In this document: one piece after another, positions 8,556 to 15,589 of the stretch
How the letters are laid out: each line of letters opens with the position of its first letter
Numbering within the stretch: position 1 is the stretch's first letter
From: Cupriavidus gilardii
GTDB taxonomy: Bacteria; Pseudomonadota; Gammaproteobacteria; Burkholderiales; Burkholderiaceae
NCBI RefSeq assembly: GCF_013314895.1
Contig: NZ_JABTYE010000002.1
Span: forward strand, 1-64,000
Direction of reading: 5' to 3'
Length of the DNA stretch: 64,000 bases
Notes under the pieces: model-generated
The model's input: the letters and a program-made list of their open reading frames with translations, nothing else
Told to the model about the DNA's origin: nothing
Database searches by the model: none
Made by a program: the position numbers and the translations under genes

Positions 8556-9991
8556 GCCGTGGCCGCCTGTGTCAATGGCGGCAGGCTGTCCGACGCCGGC
8601 GCCTGCGGCGGCAGCGCGGGCAGCGTCAGGCCGATGCAGACCACGCCGCGCGACTGGCGCGCGAACACCGCGCCGCCATGCATGGTCGCGATGGCCTTGA
8701 CGATCGCCAGTCCGAGCCCGTGGTTCTGGCGACTGTCGGCGCGCGCGCTGTCGACGCGGTAGAAGCGGTCGAACAGCCGGTCCATCTGCGCGGTCGACAG
8801 CGGCTCGGCCTCGTTGCGTACCGCGATCGTCACCAGGCCGGCCTCGTCGCCGATCTCGACCGCGACCGGCCGGCCGCGCAGGCCATGCTGCAGCGCATTG
8901 CCGAGCAGATTGGTGATGGCCCGCTGCAGCAGCGAGGCGTTGACGCGGGCACGCGCGTCGCCGACGATCTCCAGCGTCGCGCCGGCGTCCTCGAACAGCA
9001 TGTCGAGGAAGTCCGCGCTGCGGCGCACTTCATTGGCTACCGATACCTCGACCAGATCGCGCGCCAGCGCGCCGCGGTCCGATTGCGCGAGAAACAGCAT
9101 GTCGACGACGATGCGGCCGAGCCGTTCGAGGTCCTCCAGGTTCGACTGCAGGATGTCCTCCAACTCGCGCACGCTGCGCGGCCGCGACAGCGCCACCTGG
9201 GTCTGGCCGATCACGTTGCCCAGCGGCGTACGCAGTTCGTGCGCGACATCGGCATTGAACGCGGACAGCTGCACGTAGGCGCGCTCGAGCTTGTCGAGCG
9301 CCCCGTTGAAGGCCAGCACCAGGCCGCACAGTTCGGCGGGCAGATCGGTATCGGGCAGCCGCTCCAGCTTGCGCGGATTGAGCTCGCCGGCATGGCGCGA
9401 CAGCGCCTCGATCGGCGCCAGCCCCGCCTTGGCGATGCGCCAGCCAAGCACCGCCACGGCCAGCACGCCCAGCGCGGAGCAGACGATCAGTGCGACGCCC
9501 AGCACGCGGCTGGTCTGGTAGAACGGCGCCTGATCGACCGCGACCACCAGCGCCAGCGCGGGGCGCTCGTCCAGCGCGGGAATGATGCGCTTGAGCATCA
9601 GGAAGCTGCGGTCGTCGAACTGCACCGTCCACACATCGGGCGCCCGCTGCGTCGTCACCGCGTCGCGCGGAAACGGCTTGCCGAAGCGAAAGCGCGGGTC
9701 AGGCGTGTCCACGAAATAACGCAGGCTGTCGTCTTCCGGCGTCATGCCGGTCAGCACCGCGCCAAAGCGCTCCCACTGCGGCTGCGTGCCGTAGTGGGCC
9801 GCCTTCGGGCCGATCAGCTGGAAGCGCGCCTCCAGTTCCTCGACCTGGCGCTTCTCGAGTTCGACGCATTGGACGTAATACATCACGAAGCCGGTGACCG
9901 AGAACACCAGCGCCGCCGCGAGGGCGAACATCGCGGCCAGCCGCGTGGCGATCGAGCGGCGGCGGCTCACGCGACTTCCTCGGCGCGGCAC
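8552..9991 (-). CDS. Heavy-metal-type sensor histidine kinase (CusS/CopS/IrlS-like)
   Basis: A 479-residue membrane sensor kinase. Order: TM1 (about 17-40), a periplasmic domain of about 120 residues, TM2 (about 163-185), a HAMP linker, a HisKA dimerisation helix with the phospho-acceptor His251 in AFNADVAHELRTPLGN, and an HATPase domain with N-box TNLLGNALQHG and the GLGLAIVKAI glycine-rich box. The layout and the sequence after the H-box match the heavy-metal sensor subfamily. The gene overlaps the end of the response regulator by 25 nt and its stop overlaps the start of the hydrolase, so the three form one operon. CusR-like boxes upstream of the operon support copper or silver as the signal; this is inference. 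Confidence 0.9.
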   Translation of the reverse strand: MPRRGSRVSRRRSIATRLAAMFALAAALVFSVTGFVMYYVQCVELEKRQVEELEARFQLIGPKAAHYGTQPQWERFGAVLTGMTPEDDSLRYFVDTPDPRFRFGKPFPRDAVTTQRAPDVWTVQFDDRSFLMLKRIIPALDERPALALVVAVDQAPFYQTSRVLGVALIVCSALGVLAVAVLGWRIAKAGLAPIEALSRHAGELNPRKLERLPDTDLPAELCGLVLAFNGALDKLERAYVQLSAFNADVAHELRTPLGNVIGQTQVALSRPRSVRELEDILQSNLEDLERLGRIVVDMLFLAQSDRGALARDLVEVSVANEVRRSADFLDMLFEDAGATLEIVGDARARVNASLLQRAITNLLGNALQHGLRGRPVAVEIGDEAGLVTIAVRNEAEPLSTAQMDRLFDRFYRVDSARADSRQNHGLGLAIVKAIATMHGGAVFARQSRGVVCIGLTLPALPPQAPASDSLPPLTQAATA

Positions 9992-10650
9992 TCGAGCACA
10001 TAGCCCATGCCGCGGATGGTATGCAGCAGCTTCGGCTCGCCCGGCCAGTCGAGCTTGGCGCGCAGGCGCTTGATCGCGACCTCCACCACATTGGTGTTGC
10101 AGTCGAAGCTGATGTCCCAGACCAGCTCGGTGATCGCGGTCTTCGACACGATCTGCGACTGGCGCCGCGCCAGCACCGACAGCAGCGTGAATTCGCGCGC
10201 GCTCAGGTCGAGCCTCCGGGTGCCGCGCATCGCGCGCCGCGACAGCAGATCGATGCGCAGGTCGCCGACCGTCAGCTGCGACGGCTCGCTCTGGCGGCCG
10301 CGGCGGGTCAGCACATTGAGCCGGGCCAGCAGCTCCAGGAAGGAGAACGGCTTGGCCAGGTAATCGTCGGCGCCGGCGTCGAAGGCGTTGAGCCGGTCGT
10401 CGAGATCGTCACGCGCGGTCAGCATGATGACCGGCGTCTGCTGCTCGCGCCGCAGCGATTTGAGCATCGACACGCCGTCCAGGTCGGGCAGCATCACGTC
10501 GAGCACGATCGCATCGTAGGGCTCGGTGCAGGCCATATGCAGGCCGTCGACACCGTTGGTCGCCGTGTCGACCACATAGCCGTTCTCCGACAGTCCACGG
10601 CGCAGATAGTCGACGGTCTTGATCTCGTCCTCTACCAACAACAGTTTCAT
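9967..10650 (-). CDS. OmpR/CusR-type response regulator
   Basis: A 227-residue response regulator: an N-terminal receiver domain with the acidic pocket (VEDE at 6-9), phospho-acceptor Asp51 (LDVMLPDLDG) and a conserved Lys in DDYLAKPFSF, then an OmpR-type winged helix ending in VRGMGYVLE (here TIRGMGYVLE). It is the partner of the overlapping downstream kinase. Sequence and length agree with CusR/CopR/IrlR regulators of metal efflux. Regulation is probably autogenous: two dyads similar to the CusR box lie in the divergent region upstream. No metal efflux structural genes (cusCBA, copA) are visible in the window, so its targets lie elsewhere or are the adjacent small repeat protein. Confidence 0.92.
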   Translation of the reverse strand: MKLLLVEDEIKTVDYLRRGLSENGYVVDTATNGVDGLHMACTEPYDAIVLDVMLPDLDGVSMLKSLRREQQTPVIMLTARDDLDDRLNAFDAGADDYLAKPFSFLELLARLNVLTRRGRQSEPSQLTVGDLRIDLLSRRAMRGTRRLDLSAREFTLLSVLARRQSQIVSKTAITELVWDISFDCNTNVVEVAIKRLRAKLDWPGEPKLLHTIRGMGYVLECRAEEVA

Positions 10651-10747
10651 GTGTCCGGCCCTCCGTGTCCGGGAATGGTTCGCGGCGCCCGCAACGGCCA
10701 GGCCCCGCCATTTCCGGCAACTATAGGTGAAAGCCGCCGGCCGAACC

Positions 10748-10761
10748 TGTCAACGTTGTCA
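10748..10761. promoter_or_regulatory. CusR-like operator box 1
   Basis: TGTCAACGTTGTCA differs at one of twelve defined positions from the CusR/CopR palindrome TGACAA-N2-TTGTCA known from E. coli. It lies 98 nt upstream of the response-regulator start. Confidence 0.5.
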
Positions 10762-10852
10762 GCTTGCCGCCAGCGCGCCGACCCGGCCCGAACGGCATGC
10801 TGCCGCCGGTATTTGGGGCACGCATCGCGGTGCAGCGAAGGCCCTCGGATCC

Positions 10853-10866
10853 TGACGCAATTGTCA
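10853..10866. promoter_or_regulatory. CusR-like operator box 2
   Basis: TGACGCAATTGTCA, inside the longer dyad CCTGAC-gcaatt-GTCAGG (10851-10868), matches the same palindrome with two mismatches in the left arm. It lies 126 nt upstream of the small repeat protein. Confidence 0.45.
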
Positions 10867-10991
10867 GGCTGGCGTCACCGCCGCGTCCGGCCCGGTTCGT
10901 AGACTGCAAACCGTGCTTGGCCAAGCCGTCTCCCCTCGTCAAGGTTCCTCGAACCGCCCCCGGACCCAATCTGAACCGAAGGAGTGTTGCC

Positions 10992-11378
10992 ATGACTCGA
11001 TCGACCCCAACCACCGTCACTGCCCGAGCGACGAGCGCCCCACCCCGCCCGCGTCCGCCGCTCGCCGCCCAGCGGGTGCGCGCCTTGCGCCAGCGCTGGC
11101 AGGCGCGCCGCCGCGCGATGCTGGCCGCGTTGCTGCCCACGATGGCAATGATGATTGGCGCCACCGTCTCGCTGTCGGCCAAGGCTGCGCCGCGCACGAG
11201 CGACCCTTATACCGACGGTGCCCGCAGCGCGACCCAGAAGTTCGATGTGTTCACCGAAGGCGCGAACCGCCTCGGCCCGCGCGACAGCTTCACGCAGGGC
11301 GGGCATAGCGCCGACCATCGCGATCGCTTCAGCGACGGTGCGCATACGCAGGAAACGCCGGCCGATCACAGCGCCTAG
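10992..11378 (+). CDS. Small exported protein with four D-x-(Y/F)-(T/S)-x-G repeats
   Basis: A 128-residue protein I cannot assign to a characterised family. A strong GGAG (10981-10984) supports ATG 10992. A long basic N-terminus (RQRWQARRR) is followed by a hydrophobic stretch (about 43-64) ending in LSAKAAP, a plausible signal peptide cut after AKA. The mature part, about 60 residues, contains four related units: DPYTDGAR (71), DVFTEGAN (85), DSFTQGGH (98) and DRFSDGAH (111). Acidic and His residues are frequent and there is no cysteine. It is divergent from a metal-type two-component system with a CusR-like box upstream, so a metal-stress-induced periplasmic protein is a reasonable guess. 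Confidence 0.75.
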   Translation: MTRSTPTTVTARATSAPPRPRPPLAAQRVRALRQRWQARRRAMLAALLPTMAMMIGATVSLSAKAAPRTSDPYTDGARSATQKFDVFTEGANRLGPRDSFTQGGHSADHRDRFSDGAHTQETPADHSA

Positions 11379-11478
11379 CTCGGGACGGCTCCGACCCGCT
11401 GCTCGCCATGAATGGTGGGCGGTCTAAATGCTTGGCGGTTAATTGCAAACACACGGCAGCGTGCCGGGCCGCCAATAG

Positions 11479-11508
11479 AAAAGGGAGCCGCAACGCGGCT
11501 CCCTTTTT
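11479..11508. terminator. Bidirectional rho-independent terminator
   Basis: A perfect 9-bp stem (gggagccgc 11483-11491, loop aac, gcggctccc 11495-11503) is flanked by AAAA on the left and TTTTT on the right. It lies between the convergent ends of the small repeat protein and the HU-like gene and would work for both. Confidence 0.88.
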
Positions 11509-11516
11509 CACTGCCT

Positions 11517-11544
11517 GCCGTCACGGGCAGATACCCGTGACGGC
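11517..11544. terminator. Second hairpin downstream of the HU-like gene
   Basis: A perfect 11-bp inverted repeat (gccgtcacggg / cccgtgacggc) with a 6-nt loop sits between the HU-like stop and the bidirectional terminator. It has no T-tract of its own; it may protect the mRNA 3' end or assist termination. Confidence 0.5.
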
Positions 11545-11559
11545 CACGTCGATGACGAA

Positions 11560-12003
11560 TTACAGCGCAGCGTCCTTCAGCTTCTTCAGCGGACGGACCT
11601 TGACCTTGACGCTGGCCGGCTTGGCCGGGAACCAGCGCTCTTCGCCAGTGAACGGATCCTTGCCGAAGCGCTTTTTCTTCGCCGGGACCTGTTGCGCGGT
11701 GATCTTCAGCAGGCCGGGCAGCGTGAATTCGCCGGCGCCCTTCTTGTGCAGCGCGCTGACGATGGTGTTTTCCAGATGGGCGAGCACCGTCTTCACGGCC
11801 TTCGGCTCGACTTGCGTCTGCGCGACCAGGTGAGCGACCAGGCTGGATTTGTTGAAGGTGTCCTTCAGCGGACGCGGGGTTGCGGTTGCCGGCGCAGCGG
11901 CCTTCTTCGCGGCAGCCTTCACGGGCGCCTTGGTTGCCGGTGCCTTCTTGGTCGCGGTGGTCTTGGTTGCAGCTTTCGCGGTCGATTTCGCTTTGGTCGC
12001 CAT
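11560..12003 (-). CDS. HU-family DNA-binding protein with Lys/Ala-rich N-terminal tail
   Basis: A 147-residue nucleoid protein. Residues 1-50 are a disordered Ala/Lys/Thr/Pro tail (repeated KAA, ATK, KAP motifs) like eukaryotic histone H1 or bacterial Hc1 tails. Residues from about 52 form an HU/IHF fold: KSSLVAHLVAQ, a helical pair, GEFTLPGLLKI and a DNA-binding arm (KKRFGKDPFTGEERWFPAKP), ending VKVRPLKKLKDA. The tail should add non-specific DNA binding or bridging. ATG 12003 is chosen because it begins the tail and lies downstream of a good promoter; the open frame upstream to 12081 overlaps that promoter. Tailed HU proteins are known in Burkholderiales. Monocistronic, with its own promoter and terminator. 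Confidence 0.88.
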   Translation of the reverse strand: MATKAKSTAKAATKTTATKKAPATKAPVKAAAKKAAAPATATPRPLKDTFNKSSLVAHLVAQTQVEPKAVKTVLAHLENTIVSALHKKGAGEFTLPGLLKITAQQVPAKKKRFGKDPFTGEERWFPAKPASVKVKVRPLKKLKDAAL

Positions 12004-12076
12004 ATTGGTCAGATAGAGTTGAACGGTTGGCGCCGCAAACCCCGCGAAAACAGCGTACGGCTGCGGCGGCCACCGA

Positions 12077-12104
12077 ATCATAGCGGAAAGTGACGCATTT
12101 CCAA
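12077..12104 (-). promoter_or_regulatory. Sigma70-type promoter of the HU-like gene
   Basis: On the minus strand TTGGAA (12104-12099) is followed after 16 nt by TATGAT (12082-12077), an almost consensus -10. The predicted start near 12070 gives a leader of about 65 nt before ATG 12003. Confidence 0.6.
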
Positions 12105-12282
12105 GGGGATTTGGCCCGTTACCCCCCTAAAACCCCGTAAAAACCCGGTGAAAAGTCCCGCTGTCTGTCGCGCCGATGCATCGATGCACGTGCAAGGCAA
12201 CGCTGGCGGCTGCGATCGACGCGCATCGCTGCGCTGCGCGCGTGAGTTCGTGATGGCACGCGCCTTCGCCGGCGCAGCGGAC

Positions 12283-12780
12283 TCAATGCGCGTGCGCGTC
12301 CATCCGTTCGCGCGTATCGCGCGCCAGGCCCAGCGCGAAAGCGGTCTCTGCCACCAGGAACAACGGCCCGATCAGCAGCCCGACCAGATCGTCGACGAAG
12401 GCCGGCTTGCGCCCTTCGTAGTAGTGGCCGACGAACTGGATGGCCCATCCGAGCACGAACAGGCCGATGCCGATCGCCAGCCATGCGGCGGTCGACATCT
12501 CGCCGATCAGATGGCCGGCATAGACGAACATCGCCAGGATCAGCGTCATCGCAAAGCCGAAGCCCGCCGACAGCCGCAGGTAGAACAGACACGACAGCAG
12601 GTAGACGACGATCGCCGGCGTCAGCACCGCGGCACCGTCGCCGAGCGGAATCTGCGGGCGCGCCAGCAGCGTGGTGACCGCCAGCACGATCATCGGGATG
12701 CCGACGAAGTGCGTTGCCACGTTGCGGCGGTCGCGGTGATAGGCGGCGTACTGGGATAGGTGGTCGACCAGCGTTTTCAT
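12283..12780 (-). CDS. Mpo1/DUF962-family membrane protein
   Basis: A 165-residue polytopic membrane protein of the Mpo1-like (YGL010w, DUF962) family; yeast Mpo1 is an iron-dependent dioxygenase acting in alpha-oxidation of 2-hydroxy fatty acids. Family features visible are the N-terminal HLSQYAAYHRDRRNVATHFVGIP, with several His residues including the conserved His-Phe-x-Gly-x-Pro, three or four hydrophobic segments, and GWAIQFVGHYYEGRKPA with a second pair of conserved His. A perfect AGGAGG upstream fixes ATG 12780; the frame upstream to 12840 is not used. It is divergent from a Crp-type regulator. Whether the bacterial protein oxidises hydroxy fatty acids is inference from the family. Confidence 0.85.
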   Translation of the reverse strand: MKTLVDHLSQYAAYHRDRRNVATHFVGIPMIVLAVTTLLARPQIPLGDGAAVLTPAIVVYLLSCLFYLRLSAGFGFAMTLILAMFVYAGHLIGEMSTAAWLAIGIGLFVLGWAIQFVGHYYEGRKPAFVDDLVGLLIGPLFLVAETAFALGLARDTRERMDAHAH

Positions 12781-13000
12781 GACGTCTCCTCCTGTGAGCA
12801 GCGGCGCGATGCGGCATGCCGTTGGCCGGAGCCGGCGCACGGCCGCACGCGCCGGCCCGGCGCGATCGATTTATAGTAATGGGCGCACCGGGCGCGGTCT
12901 GTCCGAATTTTGACAGTCCGGGTTTGCACCGAGGGCTGCACTGCCTCGCGGACCGGCGCGCGCACCGGCGCCCTGCGCCGCGATGACGATGGAGACCGCC

Positions 13001-13750
13001 ATGGGCCTTCCGCCCCCTGCCCGCCCCGCGCTCGACAACAGCCGCGATGCCGACGCGCTGGCCCCGCTGCGCACGGGAAGCTGGTTTCGCGGCCTGCCCG
13101 ACGACATGCGCGCGGCGCTGCTCGAGGGCGGCGCGATGCGCCGGCTTGAAGCGGGCGAGGTGCTGTTCCAGCGCGGCGATCCCTTCGACGGCCTGTACGC
13201 GGTGATCGCCGGTGCGGTACTGGTGCATGCGCACGATGCCGGCGGCAAGGCCGCGCTGCTCGGCCTGCTCGAAGCGGGCACATGGTTCGGCGAAATCTGC
13301 CTGTTCGACGGGCTGCTGCGCACGCATGACGCCCGCGCGGCCACGCGTGCCGCGGTGTGGCACGTCCCGCGTGCCCGGCTCGACGCGATGCTCGGCGAGC
13401 AACCCGGCTGGTGGCGCGAATTCGGCAAGCTGCTGGCCGGCAAGACGCGCGAGGCGTTCCGCTATGTCGAGGAGGCGCAGCTGCTGCCGCCGGTGGCACG
13501 CACCGCGCGCCGGCTCGCCGCGATCGCCCGCGCGTATGGCGACACGCCGCAGACGGGGCAGCCCGGGGTGCCCGCACGGCAGCCCTATCGCTCGATTCAT
13601 CTGCCACAGGAACAGCTCGCGCAGATGCTCGGGCTGTCCCGGCAGACGGTCAACCACGCGCTGCGCGAACTGGAGGCACGCGGCCTGCTGCGGCTGCGCT
13701 ATGCCGACATCGAACTGCTCGATCCCTTGACACTGGAGACCCTGACGTGA
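13001..13750 (+). CDS. Crp/Fnr family transcriptional regulator
   Basis: A 249-residue regulator: an N-terminal cyclic-nucleotide-binding beta-roll (about 30-140, with GEVLFQRGDPFDGLYAVIAG and GTWFGEICLFDG), a dimerisation helix, and a C-terminal Crp helix-turn-helix (LPQEQLAQMLGLSRQTVNHALREL). There is no N-terminal cysteine cluster, so it is not an Fe-S FNR sensor; the ligand is unknown. Start choice: GGAG at 12991-12994 lies 6 nt before ATG 13001, so I prefer this to ATG 12983. It is divergent from the Mpo1-like gene and its stop touches the N-acetyltransferase start region, so it is probably co-transcribed with that gene. Confidence 0.88.
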   Translation: MGLPPPARPALDNSRDADALAPLRTGSWFRGLPDDMRAALLEGGAMRRLEAGEVLFQRGDPFDGLYAVIAGAVLVHAHDAGGKAALLGLLEAGTWFGEICLFDGLLRTHDARAATRAAVWHVPRARLDAMLGEQPGWWREFGKLLAGKTREAFRYVEEAQLLPPVARTARRLAAIARAYGDTPQTGQPGVPARQPYRSIHLPQEQLAQMLGLSRQTVNHALRELEARGLLRLRYADIELLDPLTLETLT

Positions 13751-13752
13751 CC

Positions 13753-14607
13753 ATGCCAGACCAGCCGGCGCTCAACGCCGCCCGACTCGACGCCTATCTG
13801 CATCGCATCGGCCTGCCGCAACGCCCCACCCCCACCCGCGAAGCGCTCGACGCGATCGTCGCCGCCCACCTGCAGCGCATCCCCTTCGAGAATATCGACG
13901 TGCTGCTCGGCCGCCCCATCGATATCGCGCTCGACGCGGTGTTCGACAAGCTGGTGACGCGCGAACGCGGCGGCTACTGTTTCGAGCACAACACGCTGCT
14001 GGCCGCCGCGCTGACCGCGCTGGACTTCGATGTGGTGCCGCTCGCGGCGCGCGTGCGCTTCGGCATCGAGGAAGGCGTGCCGACGCCGCAGTCGCATCTG
14101 CTGCTGCGCGTGCGCGTCGCCCATCGCGACTACATCGCCGATGCCGGCTTCGGCGGCCCCAACCCGCCCTGCTCGCTGCCGCTGTCCGAGCCGGCGCCGG
14201 AGGGGCTGCCGTACCGGCTGGTCGGCGCGCCCCTGAGTGCGACCTCGAGCGGCGCCTTCCATCTGCTCGACCTCGAGCTCAAGAGCGGGGACGAATGGAT
14301 CAAGCTCTATCGCTTCGACCTGTCGCCGCAGGCCTGGATCGACTACGCGGCGCGCAACTGGTATGTCTGCACGCATCCGGACAGCATCTTCCTGCACCGG
14401 CTGATGGCGGCGCGCACCGACGGCGAGGTCCGGCTGACGATGACCAACGGCGAACTGACCGAACGCGATGCCGATGGCGGCAGCCGGCAGGTGGCGCTGG
14501 AAACGCCGGCACAGATCGTCGCTACGCTGCGTGAACGGATCGGCGTGCGGCTCGATGACGAGACCGCGGCCGGATTGACGGCATGGCTGGCGCGGCGCGC
14601 CGATTGA
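13753..14607 (+). CDS. Arylamine N-acetyltransferase
   Basis: A 284-residue NAT that transfers acetyl (or other acyl) groups from CoA to arylamines or hydrazines through a cysteine intermediate. The full Cys-His-Asp triad is present: Cys76 in RGGYCFEHN, His115 in QSHLLLRV and Asp130 in IADAGFGG. The N-terminal HLQRIPFENIDVLLG block is also characteristic. ATG 13753 is 2 nt after the Crp-type regulator stop; GTG 13747 would overlap that stop and would also couple translation. Physiological substrates of bacterial NATs are usually unknown; detoxification of aromatic amines is the usual suggestion. Confidence 0.93.
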   Translation: MPDQPALNAARLDAYLHRIGLPQRPTPTREALDAIVAAHLQRIPFENIDVLLGRPIDIALDAVFDKLVTRERGGYCFEHNTLLAAALTALDFDVVPLAARVRFGIEEGVPTPQSHLLLRVRVAHRDYIADAGFGGPNPPCSLPLSEPAPEGLPYRLVGAPLSATSSGAFHLLDLELKSGDEWIKLYRFDLSPQAWIDYAARNWYVCTHPDSIFLHRLMAARTDGEVRLTMTNGELTERDADGGSRQVALETPAQIVATLRERIGVRLDDETAAGLTAWLARRAD

Positions 14608-14801
14608 TCGACCCACCATGCACGCCGTGAATCCTGCGCAGAAAGAATGCTGATAAGGGCCAAAGAACGCGTGCCGGCCTGTGGACGGGCCCCGACCCAC
14701 CGACCATAATGTGCCGGTCGGCGCCGCCTCGCATTGCCAACCGCGGCGCCACAACAACATCAGAGTCCACCGGAAAACGGGATCGGTAGAGGAGACACCC
14801 C

Positions 14802-15566
14802 ATGTCATTGTTCGATCTGAGCGGCAAGGTCGCCATCGTCACCGGATCTTCGCGCGGCATCGGCCGTGCGATCGCCGAGCAGATGGCGGTCCAGGGCGCC
14901 AAGGTGGTCATTTCGTCGCGCAAGGCCGAGGCCTGCCAGGAAGTGGTCGACGCCATCAATGCAAGGCACGGCGACGGCACCGCGATTGCCGTGCCCGCCA
15001 ACATCTCGTCAAAGAGCGAGCTCCAGCATCTGGTCGACGAGACCAACCGCGTGTTCGGCAAGATCGACGTGCTGGTCTGCAATGCCGCGTCGAACCCCTA
15101 CTACGGCCCGATGGGCGGGGTCACCGACGAGCAGTTCCGCAAGGTGCTCGACAACAACGTGATCTCGAACCACTGGCTGATCCAGATGGTGGCGCCGCAG
15201 ATGCTCGACCGCAAGGACGGCTCGATCATCATCGTGTCGTCGATCGGCGGCCTGCGCGGCTCGCCGACCATCGGCGTCTACAACATCTCGAAGGCGGCGG
15301 ACTTCCAGCTCGCGCGCAACCTGGCGGTCGAGTTCGGCCCGCACAATGTCCGCGTCAACTGCATCGCCCCGGGCCTGATCAAGACCGATTTCGCCCGCGC
15401 GCTGTGGGAAGATCCGGTGCGCTACAAGCAGTCGACCGAGAACGCGCCGCTGCGCCGCATCGGCGAACCGATCGAGATCGCCGGCGCGGCGGTCTATCTG
15501 GCCTCGAGCGCAAGCTCCTTCATGACCGGCCAGGCGCTGGTGGTCGACGGCGGCGTGACGATCTGA
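14802..15566 (+). CDS. Short-chain dehydrogenase/reductase (SDR)
   Basis: A classical SDR of 254 residues with the NAD(P)-binding TGSSRGIGRAIAE near the N-terminus, NAAS for the structural Asn motif, catalytic Ser in IIIVSSIGGLRG and the Tyr-x-x-x-Lys pair in GVYNISKAA. The C-terminal FMTGQALVVDGG is typical of SDRs acting on acyl or hydroxyacyl substrates. GGAG a few nt upstream of ATG 14802 (gaggagacacccc) is a strong ribosome binding site. The acyl-CoA ligase starts 23 nt downstream, so the pair probably activates an acid and oxidises a hydroxy (or reduces a keto) intermediate. The exact substrate is unknown. Confidence 0.92.
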   Translation: MSLFDLSGKVAIVTGSSRGIGRAIAEQMAVQGAKVVISSRKAEACQEVVDAINARHGDGTAIAVPANISSKSELQHLVDETNRVFGKIDVLVCNAASNPYYGPMGGVTDEQFRKVLDNNVISNHWLIQMVAPQMLDRKDGSIIIVSSIGGLRGSPTIGVYNISKAADFQLARNLAVEFGPHNVRVNCIAPGLIKTDFARALWEDPVRYKQSTENAPLRRIGEPIEIAGAAVYLASSASSFMTGQALVVDGGVTI

Positions 15567-15589
15567 GCGGCCGCCCGCTCGCCGCCGCC

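Larger units (their letters stand above)
10651..10991. other. Divergent regulatory region between two-component system and small repeat protein
   Basis: 341 nt without a gene. It holds two CusR-like dyads (10748-10761 and 10853-10866) and the ribosome binding site of the plus-strand gene. I see nothing else in it. Confidence 0.6.
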
